Source: Halodesulfovibrio aestuarii (GTDB taxonomy: Bacteria; Desulfobacterota; Desulfovibrionia; Desulfovibrionales; Desulfovibrionaceae). From it: a stretch of 64,000 nucleotides of DNA. A program made the translations under genes and the position numbers. The stretch lies in NCBI RefSeq assembly GCF_050571805.1, contig NZ_CP192219.1. One strand, written 5' to 3'. Positions within the stretch are counted from its first letter, which is position 1; every line of letters begins with the position of its first letter. The notes under the pieces are model-generated. The model had not been told where the DNA came from, made no database searches, and saw only the letters and a list, made by a program, of their open reading frames with translations. Positions 17,199 through 25,079 of the stretch are shown here, one piece after another.

Positions 17199-17684
17199 TT
17201 ATACGAGGTAATCCCCGCGATTCAATTTAAATTGTTCAGTTACGGTCATAACCTCAAGCTCATTGCGCACGTTGTCCAACTCCGGAAAGTCGGACTGAAG
17301 AGACGGTGCAGTCTGTTTGAGCGTTGCAAGGTTATGGGCGAGCTCCTGAAGAGTTCCAAACGCGCCCTTAAGGTCCGGTGAGCCTTGTGTACTGATCTGT
17401 GTGGAATATTTTTCCCATTGATCGAGAATACCTTCTAACTCATCAGCCACTTTTTTCGGATCAACAGCAGGCTTATCGACTTCCTGTTGATCTGCATTCA
17501 GACGCGGGTCAAACGCAATGGAGCGGGTACCGGGAGGCAAGATTGCCTCTGTTGCAGACTTACTCTGCAACTCAATTTCCTGAGAAAGCAAATTATGGAA
17601 ACCATCCGCAGCTCTTTTAGAGGCTTTGGTTGCCTGACTCTGCTTTTCAATCGATGTAATCTGTTCTGTAGTATTTATTCTCAT
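17199..17684 (-). CDS. Small soluble protein of unknown function
   Basis: A 161-aa protein, polar and mostly helical, with no signal peptide, membrane helix or Cys. The N-terminal 40 residues are Gln/Ser/Lys-rich; the middle contains VDPKKVADELEGILDQWEKY, and the C-terminus ends in VMTVTEQFKLNRGDYLV. The pattern (disordered start, then helical bundle) resembles small flagellar or secretion chaperone-like proteins, but I cannot assign it. It is monocistronic and divergent from the universal stress gene. Confidence 0.7.
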   Translation of the reverse strand: MRINTTEQITSIEKQSQATKASKRAADGFHNLLSQEIELQSKSATEAILPPGTRSIAFDPRLNADQQEVDKPAVDPKKVADELEGILDQWEKYSTQISTQGSPDLKGAFGTLQELAHNLATLKQTAPSLQSDFPELDNVRNELEVMTVTEQFKLNRGDYLV

Positions 17685-17951
17685 AACAATATCCCCGGCG
17701 ATTAGGATTTACACCTAACCTAGCAAAGAGCTTGCCAAAACGTCTGAGCCCTTGAAAACAGTACATTTTCGTTTTTCAGGAGCGTATCATGCGGAATTTT
17801 CTGCCCATTATTTGCGGAAAAAAAAGCATGACTTCTGCAATTTACATAAGAACGTTATCCTTGTCTATCTTCACAGAATGTGAGTATATGGTGTATAAAA
17901 CAAAACAGTTACCCACTATAGACAGATACTCGTTATCCCTCAGGAGGTAGT

Positions 17952-18401
17952 ATGGTTGCTATAAACAAAGCTGTTGTAGCTGTCGATTTTTCCGATGAAA
18001 GTACCTACATTGCAGAGTATGCACGACTTTTCGCTGAAAAATTTGATGCTGAATTAATTGTTATTTATGCGGCTCCATCACTGAACCAGTATGTTGGTTT
18101 TCATGTTCCACCAAACACAATTGAATCCTTTGTAGGTGAAATTGTTACCGGCGCGGAAAAAAATATGGAAGATTTCATCGAAAAACACTTCTCCGGTCTT
18201 AAGACTACCGGAAGAGTTGTAACAGGCTTTGCAGCCGAGGAAATTCTGGAAATTGCAGCTGATGAAAAGGCCGACCTCATTATTATGGGGACTCACGGCA
18301 GAACCGGTATAGACAGACTTCTGTTCGGTTCCGTTGCTGCCAAGATAGTTCGCGGGGCAGAAATTCCGGTTCTTACAGTAAGGCCTGATTTTACTAACTA
18401 A
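17952..18401 (+). CDS. Universal stress protein (UspA family)
   Basis: A cytoplasmic alpha/beta protein of 149 aa. The ATP-binding signature GTHGRTGIDRLLFGSVAAKIVR (about residues 116-137) fits G-x2-G-x9-G-S, so this is an ATP-binding Usp. The first strand VVAVDFSDES is also typical. A strong ribosome-binding site (CAGGAGGT) precedes the ATG. It is monocistronic with its own terminator. The stress role is inferred from the family. Confidence 0.93.
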   Translation: MVAINKAVVAVDFSDESTYIAEYARLFAEKFDAELIVIYAAPSLNQYVGFHVPPNTIESFVGEIVTGAEKNMEDFIEKHFSGLKTTGRVVTGFAAEEILEIAADEKADLIIMGTHGRTGIDRLLFGSVAAKIVRGAEIPVLTVRPDFTN

Positions 18402-18440
18402 CACGCTGCCTCTTGCGATATGCATTTTTGTAGTCTATTC

Positions 18441-18473
18441 AAAAGGACGACTCTGAACGGGTCGTCCTTTTTA
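18441..18473 (+). terminator. Terminator after the universal stress gene
   Basis: An AAAAGGACGAC / GTCGTCCTTTT stem ending in a T-run. Confidence 0.85.
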
Positions 18474-18628
18474 ATTGTGCATTTTTTTTAATGCATAACT
18501 TGCTCAACTATTGTCTAAACTAACGGCAATTCGCCTGAAACGAAGCTACATCCTTATATGATAGCCAAATCAACCACAGGCAGTATGTCAAAACATGTTG
18601 AAGAATACATCGGGGAAAGGGGCAATAT

Positions 18629-19751
18629 ATGAGCTCAAAAGTATCTGTATGTGACGCAGTTCGCGACGAGGTAAAAAGCTTTTCGCCTTACACGGCAGGA
18701 AAATCCATCGATGAAGTTAAAGAGGCATATGGTCTCAACTCCATCATCAAACTTGCAAGCAACGAAAACCCGCTGGGAACTTCCCCGCGAGTGCAGGATA
18801 CTATCAAGCTTCATGCTGCATCCGTATTCCGCTATGCTCAAGTCGGCACCCCGCATCTTATCGACGCAATTGCTCATTATTTCCATATTCCCAACGATTC
18901 CATCGTAACCGGAAACGGTTCTGATGAAGTCATTGATATGCTCATCCGTGTCAAAGCGACATCCGGCAAGAATAACATTGTGGCCTTTGCCCCATGCTTC
19001 TCCATGTACAAGGTGTTGTCACAGCTGAACGGTATTGAATTCCGCCAGACCCCCCTTAACGACGATTTTTCATTCGACTGGGACGGCCTGCTCAAACTGG
19101 TAGACGAACAAACTTCTATCGTTTTCATCACCACACCGGATAACCCTTCCGGCTATGCACCGGCAGTGGAGGAAATTATTGCCCTTCACTCCAAGCTTCC
19201 AGCTTCATGCCTTCTTGTAGTTGATGAAGCGTACATGGACTTTGCGGAAAATGCAGAGAATCACTCCATGCTGCCACGACTTGCACAGTACGAAAACGTA
19301 TGTGTCCTGAGAACGTTTTCAAAAACATTCGGTCTTGCAGGACTGCGTCTCGGCTTCGGTGCCATGCATCCGGAAACTGGCAGAGTATCTGCGCCGCATC
19401 CGCCCTCCGTTTAACGTAAACATACTGGCGGAACAGGCAGGTATTGCCGTACTAAGTGACACACCATTTATCGAAGAAACTCTGCGGGTCACACGCGAAG
19501 GCCGTGCATATCTTACACAAGAGCTTGAAGCCTTAGACTTTACTGTCTATCCGTCTCACGCAAACTTTATTATGGTTGAAGCACCGGAAGACGGTAACTA
19601 CCTTAATGAAGAGCTTCTGAAACGCGGGCTCATCATCCGTCCTCTTGTAAAGGGCTATAACCTGCCAAAGCACTTGCGAATTACCATTGGCACAGCCCAT
19701 GAAAACAAAGTGCTTATTTCTGCTCTCAAGGAGATTCTTAATGCAGAATAA
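18629..19751 (+). pseudogene. hisC: Histidinol-phosphate aminotransferase, interrupted by a one-base frameshift
   Basis: A PLP-dependent aminotransferase of histidine synthesis. The first frame (18629-19414) covers the N-terminal and PLP domains, including LASNENPLG, TTPDNPSG, VVDEAYMDFA and the PLP-lysine motif TFSKTFGLAGLRLGFG. The reading frame then shifts at CCGGAAACTGG (G19372 or G19373). The rest of HisC, from KLAEYLRRIRPPFN to SALKEILNAE, continues in the +1 frame to 19751. Removing one G restores a full protein of about 373 aa. Everything else is well conserved, so this is either a recent mutation or a sequencing error. The end overlaps cmk by 11 bases. Confidence 0.9.
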
Positions 19752-20403
19752 CCTGCGCGTTGTCACCCTTGACGGCCCTGCCGGTGTCGGCAAAACAACT
19801 CTTGCCAAGCGCGTTGCACAGGAACTTTCCATTGCCTATCTCGATACCGGAGCGATGTTCCGTATCTTTGGATGGAAATTTGGGGAAGCTGCTCCAGGCA
19901 TGTCTGAAAAAGAACTGGACGCGCATATTGCCCAGTACACGTTCTCTCTTTCCGGCATCGGATTTAATTCCGTTCTCTCCGTCAACGGAACACCGGTCGG
20001 TGATGAAATCCGTACAGAAGAAGTTGCCGCACTCGCTTCGTCCGTTGCCAAACTCCCTGTAGTGCGTGATGCTCTGAAACGAGTCCAACGGGAAATCAGT
20101 ACTCAGACGTCTCTGGTGGCAGAAGGCAGAGACATGGGTTCCGTTGTGTTCCCAAATGCTGAATACAAGTTTTTCCTTGATGCTACAGCAGAAGAACGCG
20201 GCGCGCGCCGTTTCAAGCAATTGCAGGAAATGGGAAAACCGGCAGACCTCGATATCATCATTCAGCAGATTAAAGAGCGCGACGAGCAGGACAGAACCCG
20301 TAAAATTGCGCCCCTTGTTGCGGCAGATGACGCACACATAATTGATACAACGAAGCTTGATATCGATGGAGTCTTCGCAGCCATTATGAGTTTCTTTGAC
20401 TAA
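19741..20403 (+). CDS. cmk: Cytidylate kinase
   Basis: Phosphorylates CMP and dCMP with ATP. The 220-aa protein starts with the P-loop DGPAGVGKTT (about residues 10-19); YLDTGAMFR, LVAEGRDMGSVVFPNA and the lid region DRTRKIAPL follow, all typical of Cmk. The start is the ATG at 19741, inside the hisC end, preceded by AAGGAG; the longer open frame upstream belongs to hisC. Coupling to hisC suggests one transcript ending at the terminator at 20439. Confidence 0.95.
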   Translation: MQNNLRVVTLDGPAGVGKTTLAKRVAQELSIAYLDTGAMFRIFGWKFGEAAPGMSEKELDAHIAQYTFSLSGIGFNSVLSVNGTPVGDEIRTEEVAALASSVAKLPVVRDALKRVQREISTQTSLVAEGRDMGSVVFPNAEYKFFLDATAEERGARRFKQLQEMGKPADLDIIIQQIKERDEQDRTRKIAPLVAADDAHIIDTTKLDIDGVFAAIMSFFD

Positions 20404-20438
20404 GCCAAACACCGCGACATCCAATTCTACAGATTATC

Positions 20439-20471
20439 ACTCCCGTCAGACCTGTCTGGCGGGAGTTTTGC
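20439..20471 (+). terminator. Terminator after cmk
   Basis: An ACTCCCG-CAGA / TCTG-CGGGAGT stem followed by a short T-run. Confidence 0.8.
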
Positions 20472-20648
20472 TTACTCCAGAAGCATACAACCTGCCAAAA
20501 GTCTAAAATAGTTACCTTATTGGTTTTAACATCTTTTAACACTTTGTCTATAAAAAATATGTCATGGTGTTATAACAAAACTACACACTCCCCTCTCTCA
20601 TTTTCCGCAAAATACTCCTCGTTTTTTGAAATAACCATCATACATATT

Positions 20649-21152
20649 ATGAAGCCCATACTTACAAAAGCAGAACTCCATTTTCTGCTGGACAAACACG
20701 AATTAAGCGATCTCCAACTTCGCCAAATTGAACGACTGGAGACATGCAGATCTGTGCTGCGCGCGCTACAGTTACTCTATCCGGAAAAGTTACAAGGCTA
20801 CGTTGCGCTATTTCTATTCTTTTCCATCATCAACCCGCTTGAACACAAACTCATAACCCCGTTCCACCCGCAATTAGTACTACTTGCCATAACTATCGTC
20901 ACAAACTGCATCGGGTTGATAATTTTAAAATATAACAGCTCGGAATGGATAAACACCTGCCTTGATGATCTACAGATTGGTTTACTTCCTCCGGTTTCCG
21001 CATACCGCTCAGGCATTATCGCCGTTACAGGAATGCTGTTTCTTTTACCGGGGGTCGTGTTCAGCGTTGTAGGCACAATTCTCCTTATCCCCCCCATCAC
21101 AACACTACTTGCTATTTATTTACAAAAACGAATTCTACTAAAATTTGAATAA
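20649..21152 (+). CDS. FxsA-like small membrane protein
   Basis: Start taken at the internal ATG (MKPILTKAELHF), giving 167 aa; the longer open frame upstream is unlike coding sequence. Several hydrophobic segments are present. The stretch GMLFLLPGVVFSVVGTILLIPP near the C-terminus resembles the FxsA family pattern of a glycine/proline-bounded membrane hairpin. The N-terminus is a charged helical region. No ribosome-binding site is obvious. It is flanked by terminators, so probably monocistronic. The function is unknown. Confidence 0.5.
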   Translation: MKPILTKAELHFLLDKHELSDLQLRQIERLETCRSVLRALQLLYPEKLQGYVALFLFFSIINPLEHKLITPFHPQLVLLAITIVTNCIGLIILKYNSSEWINTCLDDLQIGLLPPVSAYRSGIIAVTGMLFLLPGVVFSVVGTILLIPPITTLLAIYLQKRILLKFE

Positions 21153-21154
21153 AA

Positions 21155-21187
21155 AAAGCCCCTGCCGCATTGCGACAGGGGCTTTAG
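21155..21187. terminator. Bidirectional terminator between the FxsA-like gene and uraA
   Basis: An AAAGCCCCTG / CAGGGGCTTT stem is preceded by seven A, which read as T on the minus strand. It most strongly terminates uraA. Confidence 0.8.
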
Positions 21188-21211
21188 CCTTATATTGGAC
21201 GGAATTTCAGG

Positions 21212-22453
21212 CTATGCGCGTTGTTTAGGTAGAATGAGGTTCAGTACAATACCTATGATACCGGCAAGACCGATACCTTTAAGACTGAAGGCTCCAGCGC
21301 TGAAGCTCATACCGCCAACGCCAAAAATCAAAATTACAGCGATAATTGTAAGGTTGCGAGGCTCCATAAGATCCTGACCGGCACGAACAAGAGAGTTCAT
21401 ACCTACAACAACAATGGTACCGAAAAGCAGAACAAGAATACCACCCATTACTGGAAGTGGAATTGTTCCAAGGAGAGCACCAAGTTTACCAACGAATGCC
21501 AGACAGATAGCTATAATGGAAGCCCATGTCATGATACCCGGGTTAAAAGATTTAGTCAGTGCAACAGCACCGGTTACTTCCGAATAGGTAGTGTTAGGAG
21601 GCCCGCCGAGCAGAGAAGCAAAAGTTGTAGCAATACCATCACCAAACATTGTACGATGAACGCCCGGTTCTTTAATATAGTTTTTACCCGTCACAGCCCC
21701 GATAGCGAGAACATCACCTACATGCTCAATAGCAGGAGCAATTGCAACCGGTACTATGTACAGAACAGCTTCCCAGTTCCATTCAGGGGTCACAAAATTA
21801 GGTACTGCAAACCACGGAGCATTCATAACTGGAGTAAAATCCACGATCCCGTAAGCCAGGCTTAAAGAATAACCAACGACAATACCACACAGAATAGGTA
21901 TCAGTCTGAGCAGTCCTTTACCGCACAAGGAGACCAGAATAGTCGTACCAAGGGATGCCATAGAAATAACAAGAGCAGTAGATTCCGGAACAAGCTGAAG
22001 AGCACCGTCACCAGTTTTACCCAGCGCATTGAATACAGCCACATTAGCAAGCATAAGGCCGATAACCATAACGATTGGGCCGGTTATGGTAGTAGGCAAT
22101 ACACGTTCAAGAATCTGTGGACCCTGAATCTTGATAAGAAGTGCGAGCCCCATGTACAGAAAACCGGAAGCAGCAAGGCCACACATAGTCGCCGGAATAC
22201 CCCAAGTCTGCACGCCGTAAATAATTGGTGCGATAAACGCAAAAGAAGATGCAAGAAAGATTGGTACAGAACGTTTCGTAACAAGCTGGAACAGCAATGT
22301 TCCCACACCGGCGGTAAAGAACGCCACGTTTGGGTTAAGTCCTGTGAGCAGCGGAACAAGCACAAGAGCACCAAATGCTACAAACAGCATCTGCGCGCCA
22401 AGAAGGCAATCTTTAAGCCTAAAAGAGTATTCCGTATTTCCGTTTGACACCAT
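21212..22453 (-). CDS. uraA: Uracil permease (NCS2 family)
   Basis: A uracil:proton symporter of the inner membrane. The 413-aa protein has about 14 hydrophobic segments and the NCS2 start FRLKDCLLGAQMLFVAFGALVLVPLLTGL. Other family segments are present: AIAPAIEHVGDVLAIG with the conserved Glu, and the GGPPNTTYSEVTGAVALTK motif. The ATG at 22453 is almost in contact with GGAGGG; the adjacent GTG at 22450 would be better spaced and may be the true start. It lies downstream of upp on the same strand, a uracil uptake and salvage pair separated by a structured spacer. Confidence 0.93.
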   Translation of the reverse strand: MVSNGNTEYSFRLKDCLLGAQMLFVAFGALVLVPLLTGLNPNVAFFTAGVGTLLFQLVTKRSVPIFLASSFAFIAPIIYGVQTWGIPATMCGLAASGFLYMGLALLIKIQGPQILERVLPTTITGPIVMVIGLMLANVAVFNALGKTGDGALQLVPESTALVISMASLGTTILVSLCGKGLLRLIPILCGIVVGYSLSLAYGIVDFTPVMNAPWFAVPNFVTPEWNWEAVLYIVPVAIAPAIEHVGDVLAIGAVTGKNYIKEPGVHRTMFGDGIATTFASLLGGPPNTTYSEVTGAVALTKSFNPGIMTWASIIAICLAFVGKLGALLGTIPLPVMGGILVLLFGTIVVVGMNSLVRAGQDLMEPRNLTIIAVILIFGVGGMSFSAGAFSLKGIGLAGIIGIVLNLILPKQRA

Positions 22454-22558
22454 TCCCTCCTACTGTGAGTTTTTATAACTCATTTCTCAAACAATTAGCG
22501 CAACACTTTGATATAAAACACTATATCTGCGCTAAACCATATCCTGACCGCCCAAAAA

Positions 22559-22623
22559 AAGAGCATCCTCCCCCCAAATCCACTGCTTTAAAAAAGCAGA
22601 ACCAGAGGGGGTCAAATGCTCTT
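22559..22623 (-). terminator. Long structured terminator between upp and uraA
   Basis: The outer stem AAGAGCAT (22559-22566) / ATGCTCTT (22616-22623) encloses C-run/G-run pairing and an inner hairpin CTGCTTT / AAGCAG (22582-22598). On the minus strand it ends in seven or more T. It is larger than an ordinary terminator and separates the two uracil genes. Confidence 0.65.
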
Positions 22624-22647
22624 CCCGTTCAAAAACGGATCGAAACG

Positions 22648-23274
22648 CTATTTGGTTCCGAAAATCTTATCACCAGCGTCGCCAAGACCTGGTAAAATAT
22701 ATCCATGCTCATTGAGTCGTTCATCCACAGATGCAGTGTAAATATCTACGTCAGGATGCGCTGCAACAACGCGTTCAACACCTTCAGGTGCTGCAACGAG
22801 GAACAGCCCGATAATTCTTTTACATCCAGCTTTTTTGAGCAAATCGATGGTAGCAATGAGAGTACCACCGGTTGCAAGCATAGGATCCAGAATAATTGCC
22901 GTGCGCTCTTCAATGTTTTTAGCGAGCTTAACGTAGTATTCTTCAGGCTCAAGAGTTTCTTCATTACGGAACATACCAACAACGCTAACTTTAACGCCTG
23001 GGATCATATCCATAATACCGTCCAGCATACCAATGCCGGCACGGAGAATTGGAACTACGGTAGCTTTCTTTCCTTTAATCTGGTCTACTTCTACAGAACC
23101 AGCCCATCCTTCGATGGTGCATTTCTCAGTTTCGAGATTTTTGGTTGCTTCATAGGTAAGAAGACGACAAATTTCATTGGAAAGTGCACGGAATTCTGCA
23201 ACAGAAATGTTTGCTTCACGAATTCGTCCGAGTTTATGTTTGACCAGCGGGTGGTCAACCACGTAAACAGCCAC
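22648..23274 (-). CDS. upp: Uracil phosphoribosyltransferase
   Basis: Converts uracil and PRPP to UMP in pyrimidine salvage. The 208-aa length is standard. The PRPP-binding motif ILDPMLATGGTLIATIDLL (about residues 129-147), VVPILRAGIGMLDG and the C-terminal GYILPGLGDAGDKIFGT are diagnostic. The start is GTG at 23274 with a strong AAGGAGG; an out-of-frame ATG overlaps it. An attenuator-like hairpin lies in its short leader. Confidence 0.96.
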   Translation of the reverse strand: MAVYVVDHPLVKHKLGRIREANISVAEFRALSNEICRLLTYEATKNLETEKCTIEGWAGSVEVDQIKGKKATVVPILRAGIGMLDGIMDMIPGVKVSVVGMFRNEETLEPEEYYVKLAKNIEERTAIILDPMLATGGTLIATIDLLKKAGCKRIIGLFLVAAPEGVERVVAAHPDVDIYTASVDERLNEHGYILPGLGDAGDKIFGTK

Positions 23275-23299
23275 ATCGGCCTCCTTGAGCGATTGCTTT

Positions 23300-23323
23300 A
23301 AAAAAGCGGTCTAAAAAGACCGC
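23300..23323 (-). promoter_or_regulatory. Attenuator-like terminator hairpin in the upp leader
   Basis: On the minus strand GCGGTC-UUUUUA-GACCGC is followed by six U, only about 8 bases after the predicted transcription start and about 13 bases before the ribosome-binding site. This is a factor-independent terminator placed upstream of the coding region, so it probably controls upp expression. Confidence 0.6.
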
Positions 23324-23337
23324 GCCTAAACGCATGA

Positions 23338-23367
23338 CTTATACTCTGAAAATTTGCCAATGGTCAA
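23338..23367 (-). promoter_or_regulatory. Promoter of upp
   Basis: On the minus strand, -35 TTGACC (23367-23362) and -10 TATAAG (23343-23338) are separated by 18 bases, which predicts a start near 23331. Confidence 0.6.
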
Positions 23368-23395
23368 GAAACAAAAAATATAAGCTGAAAATATC

Positions 23396-24997
23396 ATGAC
23401 AACACCCGAAGAATACAGTGAATTTCCCCATTTTACGCATAGCGTCCCAGCAAATATTGATGGTGTCAGACTTGACAAACATCTTGGTGATTTTCTTAAA
23501 AATGAAGTAGTTAGCAGGGAAAAAATAAAAAAACTAATTAAAGACGGTTTTGTGACAATTAATGAAAAAAAATGTACAAAGCCTAACACTAAAGTTTTTT
23601 CAGGTATGAAAATATCAGTAACCATACCTGAAGTGCAAAACGAACTCATCCCGGAAGAAGGTGATATTAATATCCTTCACCGTGATGATGACCTCATTGT
23701 CATCAACAAAGAAGCGGGTCTTACAGTACACCCGTGTCCAAGCTGTCCGGAAGGAACTCTCGTACATCGCCTTGCGCATTCCATTCCTGAAATCACAAAG
23801 ATGGAAGGATTCCGTCCCGGTATCGTTCATAGGATCGACAAGGACACCTCAGGACTTCTTATTGTCGCACTCAATGAAAAAACTCGCCTTGCCCTTTCAG
23901 AAGCTTTTGCGGCGCGTACCATTTCGAAAGAATATCTTGCTATTGTCCACGGCACCCCGCCTGAGTCCGGCGAAATCAAAGAACCTGTCGGTCGTGACCC
24001 AAAAATGAAAATTCGTATGGCAGTTGTGCCTAATGCAAAGGAAGCACATTCTGCGTACCGGACACTCTACTCCGACCCCAAGGGCAAATTTTCACTCGTC
24101 GCTATTAAAATCTTCACAGGCAGAACACACCAGATTCGAGTGCATATGAGCCATCTAGGCTACCCGCTATGGGGAGACACGCTATACGGCGGTGGTGTCA
24201 AAGAGGATTCCCCGTTGGCACCTTTTGCCTCCCGTCAAATGCTGCATGCATGGAAACTCAATTTTGAGCATCCAACAACCAAGAAACAAATGTCCTTCAC
24301 GTGCCAGCCGCCACAGGACTTTATAGCACTTATCGAACGTCTGACTCTTGCGGTACAACGAGTGGCTCTTACCGGTATGCCGGGCTGCGGCAAATCTGTA
24401 GTTCTTTCTGCTCTTGCAGAAAAAGGCATTGCCACATGGAGCGCGGATGCTGTCGTTCATAAATTATATGAAAACGGTGCAGACGGCTGGTATGTACTCC
24501 GCGGGCGCTTCGGCTCTGAGGTTTCTCCCGACGACGGCCCTGTGAACCGCAAAGCGCTTTTCGCCCGTATGCAGAAAAAAAAATCTAACCGGAACGAAGT
24601 GGAACAACTTGTTCATCCGCTCATTTTGCATGACCTTATGCTCTTCTGGCAGGAACATGCAGCCGACCCGTTTGCTGTGGCTGAAATTCCACTGCTCCAT
24701 GAATCACATTGGGATCGCGAAGTGGATATTGTTGCCGGAATCCGTTGCAGCGAAGACTCACGCCAGAACAGGCTGCAGGAAATTCGGGGCTGGAACGATG
24801 ATCTCATTGCTACCATGGACTCGTGGCAATGGGCAGAAGATGATAAGATGAAAGCGTGTCATATTATTCTTGAGAACAATGGCTCACTTGAAGAACTCAA
24901 CAACGCAGTAGATAAATTCATTGAGGCGATTATGCGTGTCCGCGCTAAAAAATTACAACAGACTGTAGAAGCTATTACTACTCTGTGGAGCGAATAG
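23396..24997 (+). CDS. Fusion: RluD-type 23S rRNA pseudouridine synthase and dephospho-CoA kinase
   Basis: A 533-aa two-domain protein. Residues about 15-80 are an S4 RNA-binding domain. Residues about 90-315 are an RluA/RluD pseudouridine synthase with catalytic Asp148 in HRIDKDTSGLL and the GRTHQIRVH motif. Residues about 320-533 match dephospho-CoA kinase, the last step of CoA synthesis: P-loop GMPGCGKS (327-334), SADAVVHKLYENG, and HPLILHDL. Both parts keep their key residues and the frame is unbroken, so this is a true gene fusion. It is divergent from upp, with its promoter in the 120-base gap. Confidence 0.9.
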   Translation: MTTPEEYSEFPHFTHSVPANIDGVRLDKHLGDFLKNEVVSREKIKKLIKDGFVTINEKKCTKPNTKVFSGMKISVTIPEVQNELIPEEGDINILHRDDDLIVINKEAGLTVHPCPSCPEGTLVHRLAHSIPEITKMEGFRPGIVHRIDKDTSGLLIVALNEKTRLALSEAFAARTISKEYLAIVHGTPPESGEIKEPVGRDPKMKIRMAVVPNAKEAHSAYRTLYSDPKGKFSLVAIKIFTGRTHQIRVHMSHLGYPLWGDTLYGGGVKEDSPLAPFASRQMLHAWKLNFEHPTTKKQMSFTCQPPQDFIALIERLTLAVQRVALTGMPGCGKSVVLSALAEKGIATWSADAVVHKLYENGADGWYVLRGRFGSEVSPDDGPVNRKALFARMQKKKSNRNEVEQLVHPLILHDLMLFWQEHAADPFAVAEIPLLHESHWDREVDIVAGIRCSEDSRQNRLQEIRGWNDDLIATMDSWQWAEDDKMKACHIILENNGSLEELNNAVDKFIEAIMRVRAKKLQQTVEAITTLWSE

Positions 24998-25021
24998 CAG
25001 CCTTGTGACCATAAAAAAATG

Positions 25022-25050
25022 ATGCAGGAGGCTTATAAAGCCTCTTGCAT
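25022..25050 (+). promoter_or_regulatory. Hairpin without T-run between rluD-coaE and ktrB
   Basis: ATGCA-GAGGCT pairs with AGCCTC-TGCAT around a TATAA loop. No T-run follows, so it is not a standard terminator. It contains an AGGAGG that would be hidden in the stem, and it lies 30 bases before the ktrB start, which otherwise lacks a ribosome-binding site. Confidence 0.4.
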
Positions 25051-25079
25051 ACAACAACATGTAGGCGTATTGCACCCCC

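Noticed and set aside
19335..19751. Programmed +1 frameshift in hisC
   Set aside because: No slippery codon, stop or stimulatory structure at the shift; hisC is not known to use one.
22705..23301. Antisense reading frame opposite upp
   Set aside because: Shadow of upp; low-complexity Phe/Asn-rich product.
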